64,000 bases of DNA from Agrilutibacter niabensis (GTDB lineage Bacteria; Pseudomonadota; Gammaproteobacteria; Xanthomonadales; Xanthomonadaceae), in assembly GCF_042657165.1 (NCBI RefSeq), contig NZ_JBHSNJ010000013.1, positions 558,001-622,000 of the forward strand, read 5' to 3'. A model generated the notes under the pieces. The model saw only the letters and a program-made list of their open reading frames with translations, was not told the DNA's origin and did no database searches. A program made the position numbers and the translations under genes. Below, piece by piece: positions 16,686 to 26,528 of the stretch; position 1 is the stretch's first letter; each line of letters starts with the position of its first letter.

Positions 16686-18879
16686 CCTGGGGTTGCCAGG
16701 CGTAGGTGAGCTTGAGGAACAGGCTGCGGTCGCTGGTGAACAAGTCCTGGAAGTCGTCGTCGGAATAGCCGCCCTCCGAGTAGCCGGCGTACAGGGCGCT
16801 GCGCGGGTTGAGCTTGTACGAATACAGCAGCTGCGCCGCAACGTCGTGGAAGCGCTCGTCGACCGGGGCGGCGTAGAGCGCCTGGTCGCGGTCGATGTTG
16901 CTGGACTGCACCGACAGGCGCAGGCGCTGGCGCGGATCGAACTGCCAGCCCAGGCGGCTGTCGACGACCGCCGCGTCGAATGCGGTACCGCCGTCGCGCC
17001 TCAGCCGCTGTTGCGTGTAGCTGATATCGACGTTCACGCCCCGGCCGACATCCCACTGCACCTCCGGCTGCACCTCGACCATGCGGCCGGTGCGCGATGC
17101 GAGGAGGTCGAGCTGCTGGCCGCCGCGCAGGAACGACATCAGCTTGAGCCCGGGCCACGGCACCAGTTCCGCGTAGAGCGTGCCCCAGTGCTCGTCGAAC
17201 ATCTGGTTGTTCCAGTAGCGGACGCGGGCGAGGCCACCGAGTTCGTAATAGCCCTGGTGCGAGGCGCGCGCGCTGAGATAGCCCTCCACTTCGCGTTCCA
17301 GCAGTTGCCCGTCGAAGCGGTGGGTGATGTCCCAGTCGCCGTTGAGCTCGACCCGGCTGATCGCCGAGCCCTCGCTGAAGAACCAGGTGTGGCCGCCGCC
17401 GACCACCGACTTCTGGTAACCCACCTGCGCGATGAAGCCCAGGTCGGAGCGGAAGCCCGGATCGATGTCCGTGTGCTGCAGGCTGCCGCGCCAGTTCCGG
17501 TTGCCATAGCTGTAGTTGAGATACAGCGCATCGCCGCTGGGTGCCGTGTCCGGCAGGGCAAGGCCGTCGGGATAGCGCGAATCGCTGTGCAGCCACTGTC
17601 CGCGCAGCGTGTGCTCGTCCTTCTGCCAGCGCGCATCGACACCGCCGAGGGCGTTGCGGTAGTCGTTGCCGCCGCGGTAGGTGGCGATCGCGCCGATGCT
17701 GGTGTGCGCATCGACGTCGTAGCGATAGCGGCCGACCAGGTCGTCCGCTTCCTGGTCGAGGAAACGGAACGAGGATCCCAGCACGCCCGGTACCAGCAAC
17801 TGCGTGGTCGCATCGCGCGCCGCGATGACGCCGTAGGCCTGCTGGCCGCTGCGGCCGGTCGTGCGCAGGCCGTAGTCGGGATCGGCGATCTGGCGCGTGT
17901 ACAGCACCTGCAGCGGGGTGGTGAAGTAGTCCGCGCCTTCGAGGAAGAACGGCCGCTTCTCCGGGAAGAACAGCGCGAAGCTGGTGTTGAGGTCGAGCTG
18001 CGCCTGGTCGGTCTCGACCTGCGAGAAGTCGGGATTGAGGGTGCCGTTGAGGGTGAGGTTGGGGCTGGGCGCCCAGGCCACGTCGAGGCCCGGTTCGACA
18101 TCGGTGCCTTGGCCGGTCCACGGCGCATCCGGCGCCGCGCGTTCCTCGGCGTGGACCACGGTGAGCGTGGGCATGATCTCGAGGTTGCGGCCCTGCTTCA
18201 CGCCGGAGAAACCCTCGATCTTGCCGAAGGTGCAGGTCAGGCAGCGCGAGCCGCGCTCCACGCGGTTGCTGAAATACTGATAGCGGAACTCACGCGGCCG
18301 GATCCGCAGGAAGGTCGCGCCCCAGCGGCGCGCGCCGTCGGTGTCGCGGAAGCGCAGCGTCGCAAAGGGGATGCGCATCTCGACGTCGTAGCCGTGCTCG
18401 GTGATCCGTGCCGCGCTGCTCCACAGGCCGTCCCAGGAGTCGTCCTCGTTGCCGGTGGCTTCTTCCTTGATCAGGTCCGCCTGCACGCCGAACGGATTGA
18501 CGAAGAATTCATAGGCGCGGCGCTGGTCGTCGAACGTGTCGAGCATCACGCCGGCGAAGTCGTCGCTGTACAACGCATCACGGTCGCGCAGGAAGGCGCG
18601 GATCTTCGCCGGGTCCGGATCCTCGGCATGGAAGGACACCAGCAGCGCGTCGTCGGTATGGGCGATGCGCGCGGTCGTCCTGACCGCGGCGGGGAGGTTG
18701 TCGCCGGGCGACACTTCGTAGGCGAGGTCGACGCGGGCCGCCTGCGCCCACAGGGGGTCGTCGAGCTGGCCGTCGACGACGATGTCGCCGTCGATGCGGG
18801 GAATGGTCAGGGGTTCGGACGCAAGCGCGGGCAGGACGGCCAGGGCGAGCAGGCCGCCAAGAAGACAAGAGGGGTGCAT
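16681..18879 (-). CDS. DUF5916 outer-membrane protein with CBM9-like N-terminal domain
   Basis: A 732-residue protein with a signal peptide (LLALAVLPALA, cleavage near 20). An N-terminal CBM9-like domain (about 27-215) begins IPRIDGDIVVDGQLDDPLWAQAARV, the usual start of this fold. A long DUF5916 region (about 220-732) reads NPDFSQVETDQAQLDLNTSFALFFPEKRPFFLEG, very typical of the family, and continues as alternating hydrophobic strands suggesting an outer-membrane beta-barrel. It ends in an aromatic strand. The function is not established experimentally. It is divergent from the M1 aminopeptidase lipoprotein, with 114 nt between the starts. Confidence 0.88.
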   Translation of the reverse strand: MHPSCLLGGLLALAVLPALASEPLTIPRIDGDIVVDGQLDDPLWAQAARVDLAYEVSPGDNLPAAVRTTARIAHTDDALLVSFHAEDPDPAKIRAFLRDRDALYSDDFAGVMLDTFDDQRRAYEFFVNPFGVQADLIKEEATGNEDDSWDGLWSSAARITEHGYDVEMRIPFATLRFRDTDGARRWGATFLRIRPREFRYQYFSNRVERGSRCLTCTFGKIEGFSGVKQGRNLEIMPTLTVVHAEERAAPDAPWTGQGTDVEPGLDVAWAPSPNLTLNGTLNPDFSQVETDQAQLDLNTSFALFFPEKRPFFLEGADYFTTPLQVLYTRQIADPDYGLRTTGRSGQQAYGVIAARDATTQLLVPGVLGSSFRFLDQEADDLVGRYRYDVDAHTSIGAIATYRGGNDYRNALGGVDARWQKDEHTLRGQWLHSDSRYPDGLALPDTAPSGDALYLNYSYGNRNWRGSLQHTDIDPGFRSDLGFIAQVGYQKSVVGGGHTWFFSEGSAISRVELNGDWDITHRFDGQLLEREVEGYLSARASHQGYYELGGLARVRYWNNQMFDEHWGTLYAELVPWPGLKLMSFLRGGQQLDLLASRTGRMVEVQPEVQWDVGRGVNVDISYTQQRLRRDGGTAFDAAVVDSRLGWQFDPRQRLRLSVQSSNIDRDQALYAAPVDERFHDVAAQLLYSYKLNPRSALYAGYSEGGYSDDDFQDLFTSDRSLFLKLTYAWQPQA

Positions 18880-18993
18880 CCGCGCATTGTCCCGAAACCG
18901 GCGTTTTTCCGACCCTGTCGAAAGTACGGGGCCTTGGGGACCGCGTCACGGCGGGGGCGCTACACTCCGCGCTTTCCTTCCCGGGTCCGTTCC

Positions 18994-20964
18994 ATGCGCC
19001 ATTCGATCCTGATGCTGTCCCTCGCGGCCGTCCTGGCCGTCACCGCCGGCTGCAAGCGCGATGCCGCGCCGGCGGGCGAACCCGCACAGGCCGCCACCGA
19101 TGCCACTCCCGCCGCCACCGCGATGATCGACGAGCACTCCTATGCCGAGCCGGACAAGGTCAAGGTCAAGGACCTCGCCCTGGAACTGAAGGTCGACTTC
19201 GACAGGAAAGTGATCGATGGCAGCGCGACTCTGGCGCTGGACTGGCTCGACAAGAGCGCCACGCAGCTGAACCTGGACACCCGCGACCTGACCATCAGCA
19301 AGGTCGTTGGCGAACGCAGCGACGGCAAGTGGGAGGACCTCAGGTTTGCGCTCGCGCCGGCGGACAAGGTCCTGGGCAGCAAGCTGACCATCGAGACCCC
19401 GCAGCGCAATGCGCGCGTGCGCATCACCTACACGACCTCGCCCAATGCCTCCGGCCTGCAGTGGCTGACCGCGGCGATGACCGAAGGCAAGAAGACGCCC
19501 TTCATGTTCAGCCAGTCGCAGCAGATCCACGCGCGTTCGTGGGTGCCGCTGCAGGACACCCCGAGCGTCCGCTTCACCTACACCGCGCACGTGCTCGCGC
19601 CCAAGGACGCGATGGTGGTGATGAGCGCGGCGATCGAACCGGGAATCGAGGGAAGCGGGGACACCAGCGGCGACGCGCGCGACGGCGACTACAGCTTCAA
19701 GATGCCGCAGCCGATTCCGTCCTACCTGCTGGCGATCGGCGCCGGCGACCTGGTGTTCAAGCCGATCAGCAAGCGCAGCGGCGTGTGGGCCGAGCCGGCC
19801 GCCGTGGACAAGGCGGCGGCCGAATTCGCCGACACCGAGAAAATGATCGCCACCACGGAGAAGCTGTACGGCCCGTACCGCTGGGACCGCTACGACATGC
19901 TGCTGCTGCCGCCGTCGTTCCCGTACGGCGGCATGGAAAACCCCCGCATGACCTTCCTCACGCCGACCGTGATCGTCGGCGACAAGTCGCTGGTGTCGCT
20001 GATCGCGCACGAACTGGCGCATAGCTGGTCGGGCAACCTGGTCACCTTCTCCACCTCGAAGGACGCGTGGCTCAACGAAGGCTTCACCAGCTATGTCGAG
20101 AACCGCATCATCGAGGACCTGTACGGCAAGGAACGCGCCGACATGGAGAACGTGATCGAGCGCAACGAGCTGAAGGTGGAGTTCACCGGCGAGAACAAGC
20201 CGCTGCAGGCGCTCGCCGTGAAGCCGGGCGTGCTCAAGGATCCCGACGACAACCTCAGTTCGACCGTCTACACCAAGGGCGCTTGGTTCCTGCAATTCCT
20301 GGAGTCCCGCTTCGGCCGCGCCGAATTCGACGCCTTCCTGCGCAGCTACTTCGACCACTTCGCATTCCAGTCGATCTCGACGCAGCAGTTCGCGCAGTTC
20401 GCCAAGGCCAACCTGCTCGACAAGTACCCGGGCAAGGTCACGCAGGCCGAGTTCGATGCGTGGCTTTACGAGCCGGGCGTGCCGGCCACGGCGCCGCAGA
20501 CTGCGTCCGCGCGCTTCGATGCCGTCGACGCCGCGCGCAAGGGCTGGCTCGACACCGGCACGCTGCCGGATGCGGCGCTGACGGCGAAGTGGACCACGCA
20601 GGAATGGGTGCACTTCATCGAAGGCATGCCGGAAACGCTGAAGGCCGAACAACTGGGTGCGCTCGATGCCGCCTACCACTTCACCGGCACGCCCAACGGC
20701 GAGATCGCCCAGCGCTGGTATCCGCTGGCGGTGCGCAGCGGCTACACCGCGGCCAACGATGCGATCGGCGCGTTCCTGCAGCGCGTCGGCCGCCGCAAGC
20801 TGATCCTGCCGACCTACAAGGAGCTGGTGAAGACGCCGGCGGGCCTGAAGCTGGCCGAAGCGACCTTCGCCAAGGCGAAGCCGGGCTACCACCCGATCAC
20901 CACCGGCTCGGTGGAAACGATCATCGCCGATGCGAAGAAGCCGGCCGGAGCTGAAAAGAAGTAA
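18994..20964 (+). CDS. M1 family aminopeptidase, lipoprotein (LTA4-hydrolase-like)
   Basis: A 656-residue zinc metallopeptidase removing N-terminal residues from peptides. The signal peptide ends in a lipobox (AVTAGC), so it is anchored in an envelope membrane. The exopeptidase motif is GGMEN (312-316). The zinc site is HELAH (His339, Glu340, His343) with Glu362 in NEGFT, the exact H-x18-E spacing of M1. The C-terminal helical domain (about 510-650) is of the leukotriene A4 hydrolase type. The same frame stays open for 2.3 kb upstream, but that part is antisense to the DUF5916 gene. An alpha/beta hydrolase gene follows after 3 nt. Confidence 0.94.
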   Translation: MRHSILMLSLAAVLAVTAGCKRDAAPAGEPAQAATDATPAATAMIDEHSYAEPDKVKVKDLALELKVDFDRKVIDGSATLALDWLDKSATQLNLDTRDLTISKVVGERSDGKWEDLRFALAPADKVLGSKLTIETPQRNARVRITYTTSPNASGLQWLTAAMTEGKKTPFMFSQSQQIHARSWVPLQDTPSVRFTYTAHVLAPKDAMVVMSAAIEPGIEGSGDTSGDARDGDYSFKMPQPIPSYLLAIGAGDLVFKPISKRSGVWAEPAAVDKAAAEFADTEKMIATTEKLYGPYRWDRYDMLLLPPSFPYGGMENPRMTFLTPTVIVGDKSLVSLIAHELAHSWSGNLVTFSTSKDAWLNEGFTSYVENRIIEDLYGKERADMENVIERNELKVEFTGENKPLQALAVKPGVLKDPDDNLSSTVYTKGAWFLQFLESRFGRAEFDAFLRSYFDHFAFQSISTQQFAQFAKANLLDKYPGKVTQAEFDAWLYEPGVPATAPQTASARFDAVDAARKGWLDTGTLPDAALTAKWTTQEWVHFIEGMPETLKAEQLGALDAAYHFTGTPNGEIAQRWYPLAVRSGYTAANDAIGAFLQRVGRRKLILPTYKELVKTPAGLKLAEATFAKAKPGYHPITTGSVETIIADAKKPAGAEKK

Positions 20965-20967
20965 GCG

Positions 20968-21975
20968 ATGCGCAAGGCACTTGCCCTGCGAGGCCATCCA
21001 CTGCGAACGGCCGCCCTGGGGGCGGCCGTTCTGCTTGCGCTGGTGGTGGCCGCGCTGATGGTCGCGGTGGCGCTGGACCCGTACCGGCTGGTCAGCGCCG
21101 AATTCACCCGCGAGCGCATAGCCGCCGGCCTGTCGCGCGCCGAAGTCGAAGCCTCTGGCCACCGCTGGGTCTACGCCTACAGCGACGACGCGCCACCAGG
21201 CGCACCCACCGTGGTCATGGTCCACGGCTTCACCGGCAGCAAGGAGAACTGGTATCCGGTCGCGCAACGGCTGCGGGGGCGTTACCGCCTGCGGGTGCCC
21301 GACCTGCCGGGCTGGGGCGAAAGCGAACGCAGGCCCGGCGAGGACTACGGTTTCGTCGCGCAGAGCGCGCGCTTGGAGGCCTTCGTCCGCACGCTGTCGC
21401 CGCAGGCGCCCGTGGTCCTGCTGGGGCATTCGATGGGTGGCGGCATCGTCGCCCTCACCGCGGCCCGCCATCCCCGCGATGTCGCGCGCGTGGGGCTGTT
21501 CGATGCCGCGGGCGTGCGCTTCCGCGACAACGTGTTCGGCGCGGAGGTGCTGGCGGGGAAGAATCCGTTCGGCGTGACGGACGACTCCTCGCTGCAGCGC
21601 TATCTCGACACCGTCTACCACGTCCAGGCGGCCAAGCCCCGCATACCGTGGCCCGCATCGCGCGGACTGATCGAACGGCGCCGCCGCGACGCCGGCTTCG
21701 AGCAATCCGTGCTCGACCGCATCGGCCGCGGCGCGGAGCGCTTCCTGCCGGGCGAGGAGGCCGCCAGCATCCATCAGCCCGTGCTGCTGCTGTGGTGCCG
21801 GCAGGACGCCGTCATCGATCCCAGTGCGCTGGCGCTGTACGCTGAACGCATGCCGCAGGCAGCGCAGGTGATGCTCGAGGGCTGCGGGCACATGTCCATC
21901 ATGGAACGCCCCGACGCCGTCGCCGACGCGATCAAGGCACTGATCGACACACCTCCAGGAAGCACCAAGCGATGA
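20968..21975 (+). CDS. Membrane-anchored alpha/beta hydrolase
   Basis: A 335-residue hydrolase with an N-terminal membrane anchor (about 15-36). The oxyanion region is VMVHGFTGSKENW (83-95), the nucleophile is Ser155 in GHSMGG, the acid is Asp280 in CRQDAVID and the base is His308 in GCGHMS. This complete triad predicts an esterase or lipase-like enzyme facing the periplasm, but the substrate is unknown. It starts 3 nt after the M1 peptidase stop and overlaps the following lipoprotein gene by 4 nt (ATGA), so the three genes form an operon. Confidence 0.88.
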   Translation: MRKALALRGHPLRTAALGAAVLLALVVAALMVAVALDPYRLVSAEFTRERIAAGLSRAEVEASGHRWVYAYSDDAPPGAPTVVMVHGFTGSKENWYPVAQRLRGRYRLRVPDLPGWGESERRPGEDYGFVAQSARLEAFVRTLSPQAPVVLLGHSMGGGIVALTAARHPRDVARVGLFDAAGVRFRDNVFGAEVLAGKNPFGVTDDSSLQRYLDTVYHVQAAKPRIPWPASRGLIERRRRDAGFEQSVLDRIGRGAERFLPGEEAASIHQPVLLLWCRQDAVIDPSALALYAERMPQAAQVMLEGCGHMSIMERPDAVADAIKALIDTPPGSTKR

Positions 21976-22718
21976 CCCACGAATCGACGACACCGGTGAA
22001 GTTGGCACTGATCCTCGCAGCCGCGATCGCACTGTCCGCCTGCGATTCCGCACAGGAGCAGAAGGCCGCCGCGGAAGCGGCCGCCGCCGCGCAGGCCGCG
22101 GCGAAAGAACAGAAGGCGCAGGAGATCGGCAAGCAGTTCGACGCGCAGTTCGCCCAGCACAATTGGGAACTTGCGCGCGCGCATGGCGAGGAGCTGGTGG
22201 TGATGCATCCCGACAGCCCCGTCACCGAGCGCGTCCGCGCGCAGTACGAGGAAGCGAAGGCCAAGGCCGACGAAGTGCGCGAACAGCGGCGCATGGCCGG
22301 GTTGTGGGAATACCAGAGCGTCGCGGTGAAGGGCGGTAGCCAGTTGTCCGCGGCGATCTACTCGAAGAAGCCGGTCGATACCGGTGCAGGCACGCCGTAT
22401 CCGGTGCGCCTGATCTTCCGCGACCATCCCGAATGGGGGCGCAGCAGCTACCTGGTGCTGGAGAACGGCGACTTCGACTGCTATGGCGGCTGCAAGGTGC
22501 AGGTGACGCTCGACGACAAGCCGCCCAGGGCGATGGCGGCGTCGCGTCCCAAGACCGACGAGGCGATCGCGATGTTCATCGAGGACGAGCGCGCGCTATG
22601 GCGCATGGCGGGCAGCGCCAGGGTGATGACTATCGAGTTCCCGGTGAAGATGGGCGGGACGCGCACCGCGATGTTCGAGGTCGGCGGACTGGACAAGGGC
22701 AGGTTGCCGAAGTGGTGA
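21972..22718 (+). CDS. Lipoprotein of unknown function
   Basis: A 248-residue protein with a signal peptide ending in lipobox ALSAC, so Cys24 is the predicted lipidation site. A highly charged Ala/Glu/Lys helix follows (about 28-60) that may form a coiled coil, then a compact domain (about 110-248) with two cysteines close together (DCYGGC) and regular beta-type spacing. I recognise no family. It is translationally coupled (ATGA) to the alpha/beta hydrolase gene, suggesting an envelope partner. Confidence 0.72.
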   Translation: MTHESTTPVKLALILAAAIALSACDSAQEQKAAAEAAAAAQAAAKEQKAQEIGKQFDAQFAQHNWELARAHGEELVVMHPDSPVTERVRAQYEEAKAKADEVREQRRMAGLWEYQSVAVKGGSQLSAAIYSKKPVDTGAGTPYPVRLIFRDHPEWGRSSYLVLENGDFDCYGGCKVQVTLDDKPPRAMAASRPKTDEAIAMFIEDERALWRMAGSARVMTIEFPVKMGGTRTAMFEVGGLDKGRLPKW

Positions 22719-22915
22719 GCCGGCGCGCGCCCGGGGCGAGGGAACATTCGTTTCACGCAACTGCATTGCAACGGGAGTAAGCTCGCGGCGACGGCGTGGA
22801 TGCAGTGCCTAACGGCATGCAGGCGCCGGGCCGGCGCCACGCAGGAAGCGCGCGCCGCGTCCACCAGCGGCGCCGCCGCATGGGACGAAGGGCGGACAGC
22901 CTCGCGGAGGGAGTC

Positions 22916-23383
22916 ATGCTTTCCCCACGCCTGCACAACCTGCTTGACGAGCACCACTCGCCGTACCAGACCCTCGTCCACGACCGCACCGTCACCGCGC
23001 ACGAAACCGCGGCTGCGTCGCACGTCCGCCAGCAGCAGTTCGCCAAGACGGTGATGCTCAAGGTGGATGGCAAGCTGGCGATGATGGTCATGCCTGCGTC
23101 CTACCGAGTCGACCTGACCCGCCTGTCGCGCGCGCTCGGCGGCGGCACTGTGGAGCTCGCCAGCGAAACCGAATTCAAGGACGCCTTCGCCGATTGCGAA
23201 GTCGGCGCGATGCCGCCATTCGGCCACCTCTATGGCATGCCGGTGTACGTCGATTCGCGCCTGGCCCACCAACCCGAGATCGCCTTCAACGCCGGCTCGC
23301 ATACCGACGCGGTGAGGATGCCGTACGAAGAGTTCGAAAAACTCGCGCAGCCCGAACTGTTGTGGCTGGCACATGTGATGTAG
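22916..23383 (+). CDS. YbaK/EbsC-family aminoacyl-tRNA deacylase
   Basis: A 155-residue protein of the YbaK/ProX editing superfamily, which hydrolyses mischarged aminoacyl-tRNA in trans. The invariant Lys is present as Lys44 in QQFAKTVMLKVDG, with the typical ALGGGTVELASE and AMPPFGHLYGMPVYVD motifs. The last resembles free-standing YeaK/ProX proteins. GGAGG 6 nt before the ATG at 22916 decides the start over the longer open frame. The specific tRNA corrected (Pro, Ala or Ser) cannot be told. It is monocistronic. Confidence 0.86.
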   Translation: MLSPRLHNLLDEHHSPYQTLVHDRTVTAHETAAASHVRQQQFAKTVMLKVDGKLAMMVMPASYRVDLTRLSRALGGGTVELASETEFKDAFADCEVGAMPPFGHLYGMPVYVDSRLAHQPEIAFNAGSHTDAVRMPYEEFEKLAQPELLWLAHVM

Positions 23384-23512
23384 CGAACCCGGGCCGGTTG
23401 TGGCGATGGCCCTGGCCGGCCGCTTTGTAGCACCTCCGAGGGAAGGTCGAAGCCGTGCGCGCGCCGAAGGGCTCGCGTGCGTACGCCAACGTTCATGCGC
23501 GAGGAGCCGCCG

Positions 23513-24244
23513 ATGGACCGTTTGCTCAGACATGCCGCGGCCACGCTGGTAGGCGTGGCTGGTTTGGCCGGGGCATCGTTGTGCGAGGCGAAGACGCTGT
23601 TTTTTTCCGGGATGAGCTGGACGGTGCGGCCGAATGGGCAGGGCGGGCCGCGCAACAACAACTGGTGCGAGGCCAACGCCTTCGTCGACGCATCCGGGGC
23701 CTTGCACCTGAGGATTACCCGCTCGAAGGGGAAGTGGTGCGCGGCCGAGATCGTCAGCGACGTGAGGCTCGGCTACGGCACCTATCAGTTCCAGTTGAAG
23801 AGCCGGGTGGACCCGCTGGACCGGAACGTGGTGCTGGGGCTGTTCAACTATCCCACCGCCGATGTCGGGCCCGACGCCAGCAACGAGATCGACATCGAGT
23901 TCGCCCGATGGGGCGACGCCCGCGCGGACATGCTCAATTACACGGCATGGCCGGTATTGCCGGCCCTGGGGCCATGGGGCAATACGTTTCCACTCAGCCT
24001 CGATGGCGAGCTGAGTACCCACCGCTTCACCTGGCGGCCCACCTTCATCCGCTACCAGTCAACGCACGGGCATTACGACAGCAACCCCTATCCGATCGCC
24101 GACTGGACGTTCGCGCCGCCGGATTATGCGCAGCGCATCGCCCATGCGGCGATGCCGGTGCACATGAACCTGTGGTTGTTCGCGGTGCCGTCGAACAAGA
24201 AGCCGGTCGAGATCGTGATCAGCCAGTTCAAGTACACGCCGTAG
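23513..24244 (+). CDS. Secreted glycoside hydrolase family 16 protein
   Basis: A 243-residue single-domain beta-glucanase-like enzyme with a signal peptide (LAGASLCEA, cleavage near 26). The GH16 active-site motif is NEIDIEF, giving nucleophile Glu125, assisting Asp127 and acid/base Glu129. WCAAEIVSDVRLGYGTYQFQLKS is the usual substrate-cleft strand. GGAG 7 nt before this ATG decides the start over in-frame ATGs at 23477 and 23495. No carbohydrate-binding module is attached. GH16 covers beta-1,3- and mixed-linkage glucanases and others, so the substrate is uncertain. It is convergent with the adenosine kinase gene. Confidence 0.88.
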   Translation: MDRLLRHAAATLVGVAGLAGASLCEAKTLFFSGMSWTVRPNGQGGPRNNNWCEANAFVDASGALHLRITRSKGKWCAAEIVSDVRLGYGTYQFQLKSRVDPLDRNVVLGLFNYPTADVGPDASNEIDIEFARWGDARADMLNYTAWPVLPALGPWGNTFPLSLDGELSTHRFTWRPTFIRYQSTHGHYDSNPYPIADWTFAPPDYAQRIAHAAMPVHMNLWLFAVPSNKKPVEIVISQFKYTP

Positions 24245-24318
24245 CCGCGCCACCTCGTAAATGGGGCGCCGGTGAGCCTGGCGCCGTCGCCACGGCCTGT
24301 GTTGCGTCCGCTCGGCCC

Positions 24319-25251
24319 TTACAACGCGTAACCAAACTGTTGCTTGAACTGCTCGGCAAACTCTTCGTAGTCGAAGCGCTGGTTCTGCGTGCCCGGATGC
24401 TCGACTTTCAAAGCGCCCATCAGGTTGCCGATGCGGCCGATGGTCATCCAGTCGTAGCCCTTCTCGATGCCGAAGATCAGGCCGGCGCGGAATGCATCGC
24501 CGCAGCCGGTGGGATCGGTGACGCGGCGTTCGTGCGCCGGCGGCACGTCGAAGATACGGTCCGCGGTGTGGATCTCCGCGCCCTTCGGGCCGCGCGTGCA
24601 GATGTAGGCCTTCACCCGCGACACGATGTCCTTCTCGTTCCAGCCGGTGCGTTCCTGCAGCAGGTTGGACTCGTAATCGTTGACGGTGACGTAGTCGGCC
24701 AGTTCGATGAACTCGCGCAGTTCGGCGCCGTTGAACAGCGGCATCGCCTGGCCCGGATCGAAGATGAAGGGAATGCCGGTTTCGGCGAATTCCTTCGCGT
24801 TCTGCAGCATGCCTTCGCGGCCGTCGGGGCTGACGATGCCGAAGGTGATGCCCGGCACGTCCTTCACGTGGTTCTCGTACGACCGCATCATCGCGCCGGG
24901 GTGGAAGGCGGTGATCTGGTTGTTGTCGTGGTCGGTGGTGATGAACGCCTGCGGGGTGAACAGCTCCTCGATCACCTTGACCCGGTCCAGCGCGATGCCC
25001 TGTTCGGCGAACCACTCGCGGTACGGGCCGAAGTCCTGGCCCACGGTCGCCATCGGGATCGGCTCGCCGCCCAGCAGCTTGAGGTTGTAGGCGATGTTGC
25101 CCGCGCAGCCGCCGAACTCGCGGCGCATGCGCGGCACCAGGAAGGACACGTTGAGGATGTGCACCTTGTCCGGAAGGATGTGGTTCTTGAACTGGTCCGG
25201 GAACACCATGATGGTGTCGTAGGCCAGGGAGCCGCAGATCAAGGCTGCCAT
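24319..25251 (-). CDS. PfkB-family carbohydrate kinase, adenosine-kinase-like
   Basis: A 310-residue ribokinase-fold enzyme. The C-terminal PfkB signature is DPTGCGDAFRAG, whose Asp in GCGD is the catalytic base. The N-terminal part has GGCAGNIAYNL. Annotated relatives in Xanthomonadaceae are called adenosine kinase, but nucleoside versus sugar specificity is not proven here. The ATG at 25249-25251 has AGGA about 10 nt upstream and matches the family N-terminus (MAALICGSLAYDTIM). It is divergent from mreB with 230 nt between the starts. Confidence 0.85.
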   Translation of the reverse strand: MAALICGSLAYDTIMVFPDQFKNHILPDKVHILNVSFLVPRMRREFGGCAGNIAYNLKLLGGEPIPMATVGQDFGPYREWFAEQGIALDRVKVIEELFTPQAFITTDHDNNQITAFHPGAMMRSYENHVKDVPGITFGIVSPDGREGMLQNAKEFAETGIPFIFDPGQAMPLFNGAELREFIELADYVTVNDYESNLLQERTGWNEKDIVSRVKAYICTRGPKGAEIHTADRIFDVPPAHERRVTDPTGCGDAFRAGLIFGIEKGYDWMTIGRIGNLMGALKVEHPGTQNQRFDYEEFAEQFKQQFGYAL

Positions 25252-25401
25252 CGGCAAGTCGTCCTGGTGGGGAGCCCCGGAACGGGGCCGTTCACGCATG
25301 AATCCGGGTGGTCCCGGAGCGGCCGACGGCCGCGGGGCGGGTAGGGTAGCGACTGGGCCCGCCACGGGCCAGTCCGGATGGCGCTTTTGCGGAGAAATTC
25401 C

Positions 25402-25430
25402 TTGTCTGGACAAGGGGCGGGGCGTAGTCT
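25402..25430 (+). promoter_or_regulatory. Candidate mreB promoter overlapping an inverted repeat
   Basis: TTGTCT (25402-25407) and TAGTCT (25425-25430) are separated by 17 nt, giving a plausible sigma-70 promoter whose start would lie about 45 nt before mreB. The -35 element is inside a 7-bp inverted repeat with a 2-nt centre (CCTTGTC-TG-GACAAGG, 25400-25415), a possible operator. Both boxes are imperfect, so this is a suggestion only. Confidence 0.3.
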
Positions 25431-25481
25431 ACCGGGCTCGTTGCGCCCTCCCCCGCGCCCCAGAAAACGGCTGATTTCCCG

Positions 25482-26528
25482 ATGTTCAAGAAGTTCCGCG
25501 GCATGTTCTCCAATGACCTGTCCATCGACCTGGGCACGGCCAACACCCTTATCTATGTCCGCGGCCAGGGGATCGTGCTGAACGAACCGTCGGTGGTCGC
25601 CGTGCGCCAGGACCGCGTAATCGGCGGCAACCGCTCGGTGGCGGCGGTGGGTTCGGAGGCCAAGCAGATGCTCGGCCGTACCCCGGGCCACATCAACACG
25701 ATCCGCCCGATGAAGGACGGCGTCATCGCCGACTTCACCTACACCGAGGAAATGCTCAAGTACTTCATCCGCAAGGTGCACAAGTCGCGCTTCCTGCGCC
25801 CCAGCCCCCGCGTGCTGGTCTGCGTGCCCTGCGGCTCGACCCAGGTCGAGCGCCGCGCGATCAAGGAATCGGCCGAAGAGGCCGGTGCCCGCGAGGTCTA
25901 CCTGATCGAGGAGCCGATGGCTGCCGCGATCGGCGCCGGCATGCCGGTGACCGAGGCCCGCGGTTCGATGGTCGTCGACATCGGCGGCGGCACCACCGAA
26001 GTCGCGGTCATCGCCCTGAACGGCATCGTCTACTCGCAGTCGGTGCGCATCGGCGGCGACCGCTTCGACGAAGCCATCATCAGCTACGTCCGCCGCACCT
26101 ACGGCACCCTGATCGGCGAAACCACCGCCGAGCGCATCAAGCTCGAGATCGGCTGCGCGGTGCCGCAGAAGGACCCGCGTTCGATGGAAGTCTCCGGCCG
26201 CAACCTCGCCGAGGGCGTGCCGAAGATGGTCAAGCTCAACGCCAACGAGGTCCACGAGGCGCTGCGCGAACCGCTGAGCGGCATCGTGGCCGCGATCCGC
26301 CTGGCGCTGGAACAGACCCCGCCGGAGCTGTGCGCCGACGTCGCCGAACGCGGCATCGTGCTCACCGGCGGCGGCGCGCTGCTGCGCGACCTGGATCGCC
26401 TGATCAGCGAGGAGACCGGCCTGCACGTGCAGGTCGCCGACGATCCGCTGACCTGCGTCGCCCGTGGCGGCGGCCGCGCGCTGGAGCTGGTCGACATGCA
26501 CGGCAACGAGTTCTTCGCGCCGGAGTGA
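25482..26528 (+). CDS. mreB: Rod shape-determining actin homologue MreB
   Basis: A 348-residue bacterial actin that forms membrane-associated filaments steering peptidoglycan synthesis along the cell cylinder. The phosphate 1 loop is IDLGTANTLIYV (about 15-26), phosphate 2 is VVDIGGGTTEVAV, and the adenosine motif is ERGIVLTGGGALL. The N-terminus MFKKFRGMF forms an amphipathic membrane helix as in gammaproteobacterial MreB. It is first gene of the mreBCD-mrdAB block. A hairpin lies between it and mreC, which could set MreB levels apart from MreCD. Confidence 0.98.
   Translation: MFKKFRGMFSNDLSIDLGTANTLIYVRGQGIVLNEPSVVAVRQDRVIGGNRSVAAVGSEAKQMLGRTPGHINTIRPMKDGVIADFTYTEEMLKYFIRKVHKSRFLRPSPRVLVCVPCGSTQVERRAIKESAEEAGAREVYLIEEPMAAAIGAGMPVTEARGSMVVDIGGGTTEVAVIALNGIVYSQSVRIGGDRFDEAIISYVRRTYGTLIGETTAERIKLEIGCAVPQKDPRSMEVSGRNLAEGVPKMVKLNANEVHEALREPLSGIVAAIRLALEQTPPELCADVAERGIVLTGGGALLRDLDRLISEETGLHVQVADDPLTCVARGGGRALELVDMHGNEFFAPE

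Noticed and set aside
16693..18993. Long upstream extension of the M1 aminopeptidase frame
   Set aside because: The frame is open but antisense to the DUF5916 gene, and the lipoprotein signal peptide starts at 18994.
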